A stretch of DNA of 64,000 nucleotides from Isoetes taiwanensis (lineage: Eukaryota > Streptophyta > Lycopodiopsida > Isoetales > Isoetaceae). Both the position numbers and the translations under genes were made by a program. Shown here piece after piece: positions 33,020 to 43,233 of this stretch. The first letter of the stretch is position 1, and each line of letters begins with the position of its first letter. Location of the stretch: NCBI GenBank assembly GCA_021234155.1, contig JAJEKV010000175.1, positions 60,001 through 124,000 on the forward strand. Direction: 5' to 3'. Under the pieces are notes generated by a model. It was not told the DNA's origin. It searched no databases and worked only from the letters and a program-made list of their open reading frames with translations.

Positions 33020-33265
33020 CAGAATAGAACCTTGCGCACTCTTATGGTATTCCGGAATACAACCTTGCACTCTTAATGTATTCCGGAATACAAACGTGCA
33101 CTCTTATTGTATTCTGGAATACAAACGCACACACTTATTGTATTCCAGAATACAAATCCCTTGCACCCTTACCCTATTTCGGAATACAAACTAAAAACCA
33201 TAATTTCATAGGCTATTCTAGAATAGGACCTTACACTCGTACCCTATTCCAGAATACAAATCGAA
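33020..33265. repeat. Palindromic ATTCCGGAAT repeats, left cluster
   Basis: About eight copies of TATTCCGGAATACAA and variants (ATTCTGGAAT, ATTCCAGAAT, ATTCTAGAAT) are spaced about 30-40 bp apart, often followed by GCACTCTTA. Each core is a 10-12 bp palindrome. Confidence 0.8.
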
Positions 33266-34179
33266 AGCCATATTTTCGAATTACCTTGTTAGCGCAAACA
33301 CAAATTCATTCCCCATATAATAATAATAATAATGATAATAAGGAAATTCTAGAATGCTTGGTTGGGTCTTCTACTGCAACGAAATTGCTATGAAAAGACG
33401 AGCCATGTGTTTAAGGATGTCTGCTGCTTCATTCTAAAGTGACACAAATGCATTTACTGAACATGCATTTATGAAGCTTAACTTGTACAAGAAATTTATA
33501 TGAAGCTTGTTTTGCATAACTTGATATATGAAGCATGTGCATTTATGAAGCTTAACTTGTACAAGAAATTTATATGAAGCTTATTTTGCATAACCTGATA
33601 TATGAAGCTTGTTTTGCATATAGGCTGCCATGCTATGGTCTTTGTAGTTTGCTTTTTTCCATGTATTGATACTATACAAATATGCACATGGAGAGCACTT
33701 TCTTATATACATATATCCCTTGATTTAGGAGGGATCCCAAATGAGCAATAACAAGTAATAAATTCAACAAAAAGTCCTATGTTGAGGCAGCCACTACTAG
33801 GCCACATTTAATAGTTCTTCTAGAAGGCATCGAAGTAACCTAAAGGCAACCAGAGAAAGATGTGTTCCAAGTAAATTGGAGCATTAAGGTCCTAGAAACT
33901 TTGCTTGCATTCCATTCAAAGTGTTCTCTTTGTACAGTGTAGTCCATTAGTTCAATTTAACAATAGTCCATAGTTCTTATAATAAATTGCCTTTACTTCA
34001 TGGCAATAACATAGAGTAAAATTAATAGCCCCATGCATAGAAAAGAATAGAATATAATAGATTAGGATGGCTTCTCAATTGTGCACAAGGACATATATAT
34101 TCTACATTAGCAAGTGTTCACATATGTAAAGTAATTGATTAAAATTAGCTGTGTTACAAGTTATTCTGTAACCTGCAAA

Positions 34180-34590
34180 CAACCATGACCTTCTAAGCCC
34201 TTTTTCCTGATCTGCATCTTTTATTGAGTACTCTGAATCAACAATGGTACGCGATTTCCCATCCTTGACAAGATCTAACAGTATTTGAATATCCTTACTG
34301 TTTGGACACGTGAAGAAAGGCACCATCCTTTGGTTCAAAAAGGTTTAAAGCACCTCTAATGAAACCACCTAAAGTAGGGGTGAGATCAATTTCTGAGCAA
34401 AAACTGGCTGAAATGTTGACAATGACATGCATGTTGCAGTGTATAATAACATCAAATTTGCATCCTGAAGAGCTCTTGATCGCAGCTCCCCTCTGGGTCT
34501 TGCAATCCACCATATTCCGATCTCCACATGTGGGTCAGGACATGAGCACCAACAAGCTTTTCTAGCTGATACAAAAGCAATGCATTAATC
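34180..34590 (-). pseudogene. Zinc-type quinone oxidoreductase-like gene fragment
   Basis: On the minus strand: KLVGAHVLTH (Rossmann region), DCKTQRGAAIKSSSGCKFDV followed by IIHC, EIDLTPTLGGFIRGALNLFE, then after a 1-base shift MVPFFTCPNSKDIQILLDLV and KDGKSRTIVDSEYSIKDAD. This order matches the nucleotide-binding and C-terminal part of medium-chain (zinc-type) alcohol dehydrogenase/quinone oxidoreductases such as the plant chloroplast-envelope homologues. The frame is shifted twice, and the final A.AW..GHA.GKIV segment is missing. It lies inside the TIR transposon, so capture is likely. Confidence 0.6.
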
Positions 34591-36054
34591 AGAATACTTG
34601 TTTGAAGGCTGAGATGCTGTACTTGACATCTTAAACATAACAACATGTGATCTATCATCCATTAAACTATATATTGGATGTTGTTCCGATTGATTCAGAA
34701 AATAATGCACAGATATTGAGTTCCATATTCATGGCTCTATCTTGTATTATTAGCTAAATTGACTATTACTGCAGATATGTGCTCTATGCTTCATTACTCA
34801 CTTTAACGGGTAAGATAGGCAACAACTTTGTCTCCCACAACAAACTCAAAACATCCGTCCGAGCCCTACTACCTCCCCAAAGATAATGCAGGCTCATGCG
34901 GCGCTACAACAACCCATCTTAAGTGCTAAGACAAAAATGAACAACCCTTACATGTTATATAATTTAAAAATTTTATAGGGCTAATCGCACTCAAGTAATC
35001 TGCTTTTGAATCTTCTACTCTACATCTTAAACATAACAACTCCGGATCTATCATCTAGATACTATACGTTACATGTTGTTTGCATTGATTCAGAAAATAA
35101 TGCACAGATACTAGCTGAAATGACTAATACTGCAACAGCAGGGGAAACTAGAACATTCTAGGGCATTTCTAGTTCCTAAAAGTGCAATATATCATGGAGA
35201 AGAGAAAGACCAGACAACGTAAGGACAAGAATATTTCACCGTAATAAACTGGCCAAAATTAACTCCAAAGCGCTTCCTCGAACACTCCACCAAAGCCGAA
35301 ACTCCATGAATCCTTTCTCCTCCCTCAGCCATCGTCCCTTCCCTTGCTCTTCGATTAACTTCGCTTTGCAGCTTAAATTCAGCCTTTACATATCGATGGC
35401 GGCGATTCACGAAGGCTACATGATTCTCAGCAACGACTTGCATCATATTCGCATCCGACCTCCAAGCTACGAATTAACCCTAAATGAAAAACAATTTCAA
35501 AGATGCTTGCCGAAATTTTGGCTTAACCTTTAGCTAATGCAACAACCATTTGCAACTGAGACTAAAATGGTGGCGCTTGAGGTCCATGGAGAAAGATCAC
35601 GGAGCAAAAAGGCAAAAAAACGCCTCTCCTTGTGGAAAAAAAAAAAAAAATGTATTCGAATACAAAGTGTATTCCTAATACATTTCCTCTTATGATTTGG
35701 AACCAAGTTCCTGTATCCCCGATCTTAAGAATAAAAAATCAAAATCCCTTTAATATTTAAAACCGGGACCCTCAGATCCACACAAAACAAATAAAAAAAT
35801 TGAAAGGTTATCGAACTAAATTAAAATGACAAAAGATCTAGATGTTGTCGGTTTGTTTTTTCCTTTGGCTAATCCCTTTACTATTAAGAATTATGTTCAT
35901 GTATCCCCACATAGAAAAACAAATAAAATCGCAACATCGTTCAAATCAATTGAAACAAAAAAAAAAAAAAACGAGGTCATTGAAAATGCCGAAAATCCAA
36001 AAAACCCGGAAAATTGCAAGATCACTGTCGAGTCTCAAAAACGTGTGTAGCAAA

Positions 36055-36260
36055 AGTGTATTCCGGAATACACTTTGGATTTCGAGCAAAACCAAAAGTG
36101 TATTCTGGAATACACTTTGACTTTCACGAAAAGCAAAAGTGTATTCCGGAATACACTTCTAATATTCGCGAATAGCAAAAGTGTTCGATTTTGATATTTT
36201 GAAATATTATATCATTAAAAAATGACTCGTTGTAACTTTAAAGTACCTTTTCTGGAATAC
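36055..36260. repeat. Palindromic ATTCCGGAAT repeats, right cluster
   Basis: AAGTGTATTCCGGAATACAC and near copies occur at about 36057, 36097 and 36137, with a half-copy at 36249. A related GTGTATTC cluster lies at 35650-35680. They mirror the left cluster at 33020-33265. Confidence 0.8.
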
Positions 36261-36763
36261 AATCCAAGCTAACAAAATGTTGTGTAGGACATACACTTAA
36301 ATTAGTGGTTTTCTCTAAAAACACACTTCAGGTAAATTCTAACTGTTAGGAAAAGTGTCACTTTGACATAGTCAATTTTCTCTTTGCACAAAAAAATGAG
36401 TGATTTTGGGGGGGTCAAAATGCAATTTTATGACTAAAATAATTTTTTTTACCTCATTTTAGCTCTTTTTTTGGAAAAAAAGGGGAATCTTTGAGGAATA
36501 TTCCTTTTGCTCCCGTTTCGATGATTTGCTCTCGTTTAATATGCAACCTTGTTAAAATTGTTGCAATAAGCAAACGGCGACAAAATGAAGGGGAAAAGTA
36601 CATGAACGCAAGGGAATGATGCGAAATATTCTTTTTTCATTGCATGTCATCATACATATCTCATATATTTTTCATGCCCTCGAGCATTTTGTGTCCTGTG
36701 GCAGGCACACCACCACATAAGCAGCCAAAAGGAAGGGGGGAATCGAGCAGCAATGTGTCAAAG

Positions 36764-36932
36764 CTACAGGGAGCTCCTCCTCTCTCTAGCTGGAAAAATA
36801 ATTGACTCGCTTGGGCGACGGGACGCTAGCTCCTCTGCCACATCTGCACTCACCCCAAGTGCACTGGACAAGATACCTCTGGGAATGCGTGTGTGCACGG
36901 AGTTGCCTCCAGCGAGGAACGACGTCTCAGGG
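36764..36932 (-). pseudogene. Legumin-like copy M4, exon 4 only
   Basis: Minus-strand terminal exon with acceptor CTGCAG at 36933 and stop at 36764. It encodes the FLAGGNSVHTRIPRGILSSA core and C-terminal ERRSSL, nearly identical to 3713-3881. The preceding intron is kept to about 37007 and then gives way to LINE sequence, so exons 1-3 are lost. M4 and M3 have the same order and spacing logic as P1 and P2, inverted. Confidence 0.82.
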
Positions 36933-37006
36933 CTGCAGGTTGGACAATGCGAGGCAAGGAACAAAGAAATAAGTGAGTGCAAGATAGGATAATGAATGTG
37001 CATGGA

Positions 37007-37828
37007 ATTGAACACGAAAAGACTGAAGATGGCAGGCGCGAGCGATACCGTGATCTATCTTAACCCTAACTAGGGTTCTATCACGATCAGACTCGGTAAT
37101 CGAGATAAGCAGGTAAGGTAAATTGCATTTCAACTTTAGATCTTGGATTTTTTGGGTCCCATCACCTCCCTGGAAAGGTATCTTTGACCCTGCCAAAATT
37201 CCATATTCCCCTCTTGCCATTCGCCATCCCTCAACTTTTTCTGACTTCCAATCATCCTTCTTCTCGTTTCACGTCCCTCTGATAGCTCTGCAACTCCCTC
37301 GTACCATGGACCCACTGGATCTATCGGACGGATTATCTCCCCCAATGCACTCCATATTATACTTTCTGCTCCTTAAATCCTCATGAGCAAAAACAAATTT
37401 TAGCCCAACAGCAGCTTTTGCTTCAGGGAGATCTTGCTCCCATACAATTTGGGGAATTCACGACCTTCGTTCCTGTTGCAATGGCGCCTAAGAATTCTCT
37501 GCCCTCCTCTTTCCCGGATCGCCCCTTCTGGGATTGCTATGCTCCGTTAAATGCGAACTCAAGCAACACTTTCATCCGGAGATCACAACCTTTCAAGGAG
37601 GATAACGCCATTAAACAAGACATATTGACTATGAAGAAACACAACCCTCCGACTTATCGCCATAGCAGAGGTATTGAATTGAACCCCGAACTCTGTCACT
37701 CAAGATTTCAATTCTTGTCTTCGTATGCTGTCATTTGTTGGAGTGAAAAGGAGGGGATAATTTTGGGGAATGTTTCTAAACAAATTTGTGCTTTATCCAA
37801 GTCAATTCAAATCTCTTCCATCTATTGG
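37007..37828 (+). mobile_element. LINE segment a: 5' region and ORF1 start
   Basis: The frame 37418-37828 (APKNSLPSSFPDRPFWDCYA...VICWSEKEGIILGNVSKQIC) reads through to segment b after removal of the inserted Copia-type element. The combined protein resembles the DUF4283-type N-terminal region of plant LINE ORF1 proteins. The 5' end is placed at the break in legumin M4. Confidence 0.6.
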
Positions 37829-40800
37829 TGTTGATATTTGGGGTTCTTGGCATCACCTTGCAGCAGCAGTCCATGACTGCCGGATGCCACAAGGCTGCCA
37901 CAAATGCTCATGGATCAACAAAAGAAGATGGGAAGAAACTCCAAGAACAAGAACAAAGCAAAGAATGAATAAAACTGAATCATATTGATGCTCCAAAAGG
38001 AGGTGCTCCAAAACGTGAGCAAAAACCTAAACAATGAGAGGAAATGCTCTCTCTAAATAGTAGAGCAAAACCCTAACCCTAACTGACATCTCACCGTCCA
38101 CAGATCTAGGCTAAATCTTGGCCATAGATTGTGGGGTCCAATATGACAAATACATGTGGCCTATGCCACCTACCACATATGTGGGCTAAATCTGGGCCCT
38201 AGATCAAGTGGTCCAATGTGATAAATACATGTGGCCTATGCCACTCATACATATGTTTAGCCCAAAGGGCTAACACTCCCCCCCACCACACCAAACTATG
38301 TAGAACCTTTATAACAGCAGGTTAAACATTTACAACAGTGTCCAAAGTGAGGGGAAATAATGAGAATGTCGCCGAAAATTCTTGACCCAAAAATGCAAAT
38401 GTCGATGAAGTACAGAAATCATGAGAGGTTGAGAAGGCTGTCACCACTTCTCTTGAGCTTGCCACAAGCTCCTTTAATTCCATAGAAGTCGAATCTAATG
38501 TTGAGAGTGCTGTCACCACTTCTCATAGAGCTTGCCACTTAGCTCCGAATACATGCGCCAATCAAAGTGTCTTGTAATGAGTTGAACAAAAATTTGGAAA
38601 GAAAAATTGTTGAATGGGCGAAAGGTCCTAAGTCATCTTCACGCCAGTGTGGAACTTGAAAAGTTGAAACAAGGAGTTGAAACATAAGTGATTGAAGGGG
38701 CGGAAGGCAAGTCAGCGTCACGCCATTTGTTGAACTTGAAAGAGTTTGAGCAAATAGTTGAACTTGAAGGAGTTGAAATTGAAGGGGCAGAAGGCTATAA
38801 GTCATCTTCACGCCATTTGTTGAACTTGAAAGAGGCTCAACCGCCATGTATGATGAACAGCCGAGATTGATTGAAAAGGTTGTCTCTCAAACGCCCTGCA
38901 TTTGGGTCGATGAGGTAAGCTTGATTGTTGATCTAAGATTGCTGGAAAAAAGGCCTACACATGCCATAGGGCTGTGTGAGGTGTGTTGGTACAAGGGTGC
39001 CAAGAAGATCTCCAAAAATGCAGCAAAAGATGAGGCGTCCCCCAAAATGTGCCAAAAATATGCTCCAAAGACTTCTTGCATGAAAAGAGGATTGAAAGTT
39101 GTGCTCAAAGTCACGCCGTGAGGGGCCGTGACAATTTTGATGAACTCACGCCTTTGGGCCGTGATTTTGTTGTGGAAGAAGGATGCTGCTGGAATTATGG
39201 ATTGATGAAGGTTGTACTTCCAAAGGCATGATGCCTCAAAAAGTGGACAAGAGGCAAGAAGTCACCATTAAAAAAATCACGCCAAGGGGCCGTTACCGAG
39301 TTTGCAACCAAGTGCTCAAGAATGGTCTTAACATGTCGTTGGGCCATGTAAGATTGATGTATGAAAGGGTGCACCATTTGTTTAGAGGCATGCCATCAAA
39401 GATTGTTGCCCATCTTGAATGGTGTGAGTGCCAAGTGTCGCCATAAAAGAGAAGAGTTGAGTCGTTGAAGATATTTCTGTTGATTGACAATTGCCCCGCC
39501 AATAACTGTGGACAATTGAAAATTTTCCCTTTTCTTTGTTGTTGTTGTTGTTTTTTTTTTTTTTTTTTTTTTTTTTTCAATGGTAGGTGGGTCTCACGCT
39601 GAAATTGGTGCCACGCCCGTGAGGGGCCGTGGGCGCTGAAGGTGCCGTGGCCACGTCGTGATGGGCCGTGGGGTTCTGAGGGCGGAAGGCCACGCCGTGA
39701 TGGGCCGTGGAGGGTCCACGCCTTGGTCACGCGTCCCACGCAGTTAAATGGTGCCACGCCCGTGATGGCCCGTGGGCGCTGGTCTGGACCCACGCCGTGG
39801 GAGGCCGTGGACATGCTGAGTGACAGGCCCGTGGACGGACTTACAGGGCCGTGGTGAGACTCTGGGAAGCCAAGCCGTTATGAAAGATGGCTGTGAGAAA
39901 ATATGGCCCTGGAGAGGTGGAGATTCAGATGCCGTGGGTGCCGTGACAGATGCTGAGGTGCAGAAGACTTGAATTTTACCATCAGGATCAGATCGATTCT
40001 TCTGTATGTGATGTAGTGGGCGGGAAAACTACTGCATAACTTACTCTGTTTTCATAAGGCAAAGTGATGCGATGAAGGTCAGAGAAGCCAGACCGTGATG
40101 GGCCGTGGCCGAGATGCCGTGGCATGAGTCTCCATGCCGTGAGGGGCCGTGGTGTTATTTGCTTCTTTGTCGTGGAAGTTCTCAAGGCCTGCACATATGG
40201 TTGTCTGATAGTCTGCTGGAAGGAACTGAAGAAACCCTTGCTGATGATTAGTGCCGCGAGATGTGCAAAATGCTTGCCAAAATGCAAGAGATTAGTTTGC
40301 TTTGGTCTGCTTGTGACAGGACGTCGATTTCCGCAGTTTTGTGAAGGTCGATGAAGGCAGATTGGAAAGGTCGAAAAGTGGATACAGAAAGGAATTGATG
40401 ATCCCCTGTTGCCAGTGTGGAGTTGCTTCAAGAAGTCAGCAATGAGCGTGATTCCTTAAACGACAAGCTACAGTTCGATGCAGAAAGTTTTGAAAGACTC
40501 CTTAGATGATGGCCTCTGATGGAGCTGTGCGGCAGAGGACTGAGAAAGGCATCAACTATCCTTACCTTAGCTTAGTGAGAGCGAGCAGTTGCTGCTGGAC
40601 TTTGAGTCAGAGGATTCCTTCTGTCGGTTCTCAGGAAGGCGCCAGAGCCAATTATTTCGATGCCAATGTGGACCCAAATCTTCATAAGGAAAAATCCCCT
40701 GGGAGGTCCGGCGAATGTGGGCCGGGTTTCTTAGAAAACAGTGGATATGGCGTAAAAATCCTTTGTGTTACCTCAATAAGTTCGCATAATAGAATTAGAG

Positions 40801-41939
40801 AGTTGTCCGAAATTTCGGCATGCTTGGGGCTGGCTCATCGATGTGGCGTAAAAATGCTCTCTATCCTTGAAGAACTTGATTAAATTGTTGTTTGTATGGA
40901 GGTCATGCTTGCTTGATTTGCGCGAACAATGGGTCATGCTTGTTTTCAAAATGAATGACTTCGATGAGAAGGTCGGCACCAAAGAACCATTCCCGGATTT
41001 GACTTCTCTTGAGCATAAAAATAGCGAGCACCACCTCGGCCCTGTTGCTTTGCTTCTCTTTTGGTGGCTTGCTTGTGCTTGCCCAACAATTACCGTGAAG
41101 AGTGCCCGAAAATGATTCGAGGAAGAAATGATGGGTCTCGTCTCGAGATCCAACGGGCATCTCCAAACAAAAATGTCACTCACAATAGAAACATGGATTA
41201 CCCGAGTCCCGGGAACCGATATAATTTCCTTCCCCGAATATATACGCAGAACAGTATGGGTAGCCAAAAAGTATCGATGAAAAGTATCGATGATAATCCA
41301 AACCCGACAAATAAAAGACCTTATTTTGCCACAGAGCAATTTTGCCCCTTTCAAACACATGGCGATATCGAGATAAAGAAACGAAAGATGTGTCGACGAG
41401 AACCAAATTTTTGTGAATAACTTTTGGAGATGCTTGAAAAGAAAACAAGAGGATGATCATGAGCCAAAGAGACCGACGACAACCAAAACGGTGTTGATAT
41501 TTGGGGTTCTTGGCATCACCTTTGCAGCAGCAGTCCATGACTGCCGGATGCCACAAGGCTGCCACAAATGCTCATGGATCAACAAAAGAAGATGGGAAGA
41601 AACTCCAAGAACAAGAACAAAGCAAAGAATGAACAAAACTGAATCATATTGATGCTCCAAAAGGAGGTGCTCCAAAACGTGAGCAAAAACCTAAACAATG
41701 AGAGGAAATGCTCTCTCTAAATAGTAGAGCAAAACCCTAACCCTAACTGACATCTCACCGTCCACAGATCTAGGCTAAATCTTGGCCATAGATTGTGGGG
41801 TCCAATATGACAAATACATGTGGCCTATGCCACCTACCACATATGTGGGCTAAATCTGGGCCCTAGATCAAGTGGTCCAATGTGATAAATACATGTGGCC
41901 TATGCCACTCATACATATGTTTAGCCCAAAGGGCTAACA
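37829..41939 (-). mobile_element. Copia-type LTR element, non-autonomous, 4.1 kb
   Basis: LTRs 37829-38275 and 41492-41939 are nearly identical (about 447 bp, TGTTGATATTTGG...GGGCTAACA as read on +) and are flanked by a 5-bp duplication, ATTGG (37824-37828 and 41940-41944). On the minus strand a polypurine tract TGGTGGGGGGGAG immediately precedes TGTTAGCC, which sets the orientation. The interior (3.2 kb) contains no gag, integrase or reverse transcriptase. A 195-codon minus-strand frame (41360-40773) is unrecognised. It fits a non-autonomous LARD-like derivative inserted in LINE ORF1. Confidence 0.85.
38660..40160. repeat. Internal GCCGTG repeats of the Copia-type element
   Basis: The CACGCCGTGATGGGCCGTGG motif and variants occur about a dozen times between 39110 and 40160. 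Upstream (38690-38835) a GAAGGGGCGGAAGGC...CACGCCATTTGTTGAACTTG block is duplicated. A T-run of about 27 lies at 39551-39578. Confidence 0.7.
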
Positions 41940-42315
41940 ATTGGACTCGCTTCCCTTACTTTGTGATTGAATTTTGCTCTGAGCAAGCAGCTGAGCACAT
42001 CTTAAAATTGGGTCATCTTACCCATTTCAGATTCAGAATCAAATTCCAAAAATGGTCATACCAATTTAACCCTCTCCGTCCCGCTACTCTCATGCATACC
42101 GCCTATGTTCATCTGCATGATCTTAATCCGGTATTCTGGGAGGATCAGTGCCTTAAAGCAATATTTTCTTCAATTGGCTCCTTCATCTCCTCGGAACGCA
42201 GGCCTGATAGGCCTCCTACTGTCTTCATGCAATTGGATCTCCTCAAGCCTATTCCTCTTGAAGTTACCTTCCAGGATATGTTTGGGTCTGATCAATCCCT
42301 GCTCTTAAGGTGGAA
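41940..42315 (+). mobile_element. LINE segment b: ORF1 continuation
   Basis: The frame continues from segment a (WTRFPYFVIEFCSEQAAEHI, then FQKWSYQFNPLRP..., RPPTVFMQLDLLKPIPLEV, LLRWNY), consistent with a DUF4283-like ORF1 domain. It is cut at 42315 by the ACGTC-rich CACTA-like segment. The downstream zinc knuckle and the endonuclease domain of ORF2 are missing. Confidence 0.65.
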
Positions 42316-42615
42316 TTACTTGACGTCGTTAAACGACGTCAAACACGTGGCTGCCACGTCAGCAACCCGCTCGCCGACGCCACGCTGGCCGCCCGGCCGC
42401 GTGGCAGCCACGTGTATGTGGCGTCGTTGAACGACGTTACGTCGTCGCTTTAAGACGACGCCGTTGCGACGCATATAGCGACGCGTCCGCGTCGTAAAAC
42501 GACGTGCAGACGTCGTTATAGGCGTCGTTTATCGACTTTTTGGCGTCGTTCATCGACGTTCAAACGACGTCTGGACGTCGTAATAGACGTCGTAACGGGG
42601 CAACATTTTGTAGTG
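42316..42615. mobile_element. CACTA-like terminus with ACGACGTC subterminal repeats
   Basis: The right end TTTTGTAGTG (42606-42615) is the complement of CACTACAAAA. The preceding 290 bp are packed with GACGTCGTT/AACGACGTC in both orientations, including the perfect palindrome GACGTCGTTAAACGACGTC at about 42323-42341 and ACGTGGC/GCCACGT arms. No opposite CACTA terminus is present. An A-run of about 23 follows directly (42618-42640). Confidence 0.6.
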
Positions 42616-42640
42616 TCAAAAAAAAAAAAAAAAAAAAAAA

Positions 42641-43233
42641 AACCCCAATGAGGATTCTTTGCATATGAAAGAAGAGCAGCTGGAAATCCAGATCAAGACC
42701 TTGGAAGAGCACCAGGTTAGGGGTACGACCCTTAGAAGCAAGATCAAAATGTACAATCAGCTGGACTATGAAAGTTCCAAAATGTTTTTTAGAGTAGCAA
42801 GGAACAGGTTAATCAACAACTCCATTACCCAGCTGGAGACTGATCAGGGATTTACACACACTGATGAAAGTGAGATTGCTTCTGCATTCTACAAATTCTA
42901 CACAGACCTCTTCAGAGAGGAAACAATCGAGGAAAGCAAAATGCAGGAGGTCTTTGATGTTATAGGACCCCCCAATGAAGTGATGGAGGATGAATGGATT
43001 GAGGTCCCTGACCTCCCTGAAATTTTTGAAACCCTTAAAAAAATGAAAAATGGGAAAAGTCCAGGTATTGATGGTTTCCAATCAGAATTCTTTGTGGAGT
43101 TCTGGCCTATCATGAAGGATGACATTATCCACTTCATCCAGGGGATTTGGAGAGCTAAATCTATTTATCCTACTTACAATGTTGGAGTGATTTCTCTCTC
43201 CAAGACTAATGAGTGGCGTCCTATTTCATTAAC
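42641..43233 (+). mobile_element. LINE segment c: ORF2 linker and start of reverse transcriptase
   Basis: An open frame encodes the region between endonuclease and RT, then the RT start: KKMKNGKSPGIDGFQSEFF and VGVISLSKTNEWRPISLT. This is the typical non-LTR RT opening (K.PG.DG, then WRPISL). The frame is interrupted at 43233, within WRPISL.., by the Gypsy LTR. It resumes at 53754. Confidence 0.85.

Larger units (their letters stand above)
32502..36553. mobile_element. 4.05-kb TIR transposon with captured gene fragment
   Basis: 25-bp terminal inverted repeats (AACAAGATTGCATATTAAAC... at 32502-32526, complement at 36529-36553, two mismatches) bound the element. The copy near 790-810 gives the empty site (GTTGCAACTAATTTTAGGC), and here the same sequence is split with an A-rich 4-5 bp duplication. 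A perfect 11-bp hairpin (32518-32545) sits inside the left TIR. Clusters of palindromic TATTCCGGAATA occur near both ends. No transposase is recognised. It carries an oxidoreductase fragment (34180-34590). The superfamily is uncertain. Confidence 0.75.

Noticed and set aside
38060-38085. Telomere-like CCCTAACCCTAA (also 41730 and 47105)
   Set aside because: Only two units, located inside LTRs or LTR-like sequence, and the plant telomere unit is CCCTAAA.
40773-41360. 195-codon minus-strand gene inside the Copia-type element
   Set aside because: No recognisable domain, no signal or membrane pattern, and no evidence beyond openness.
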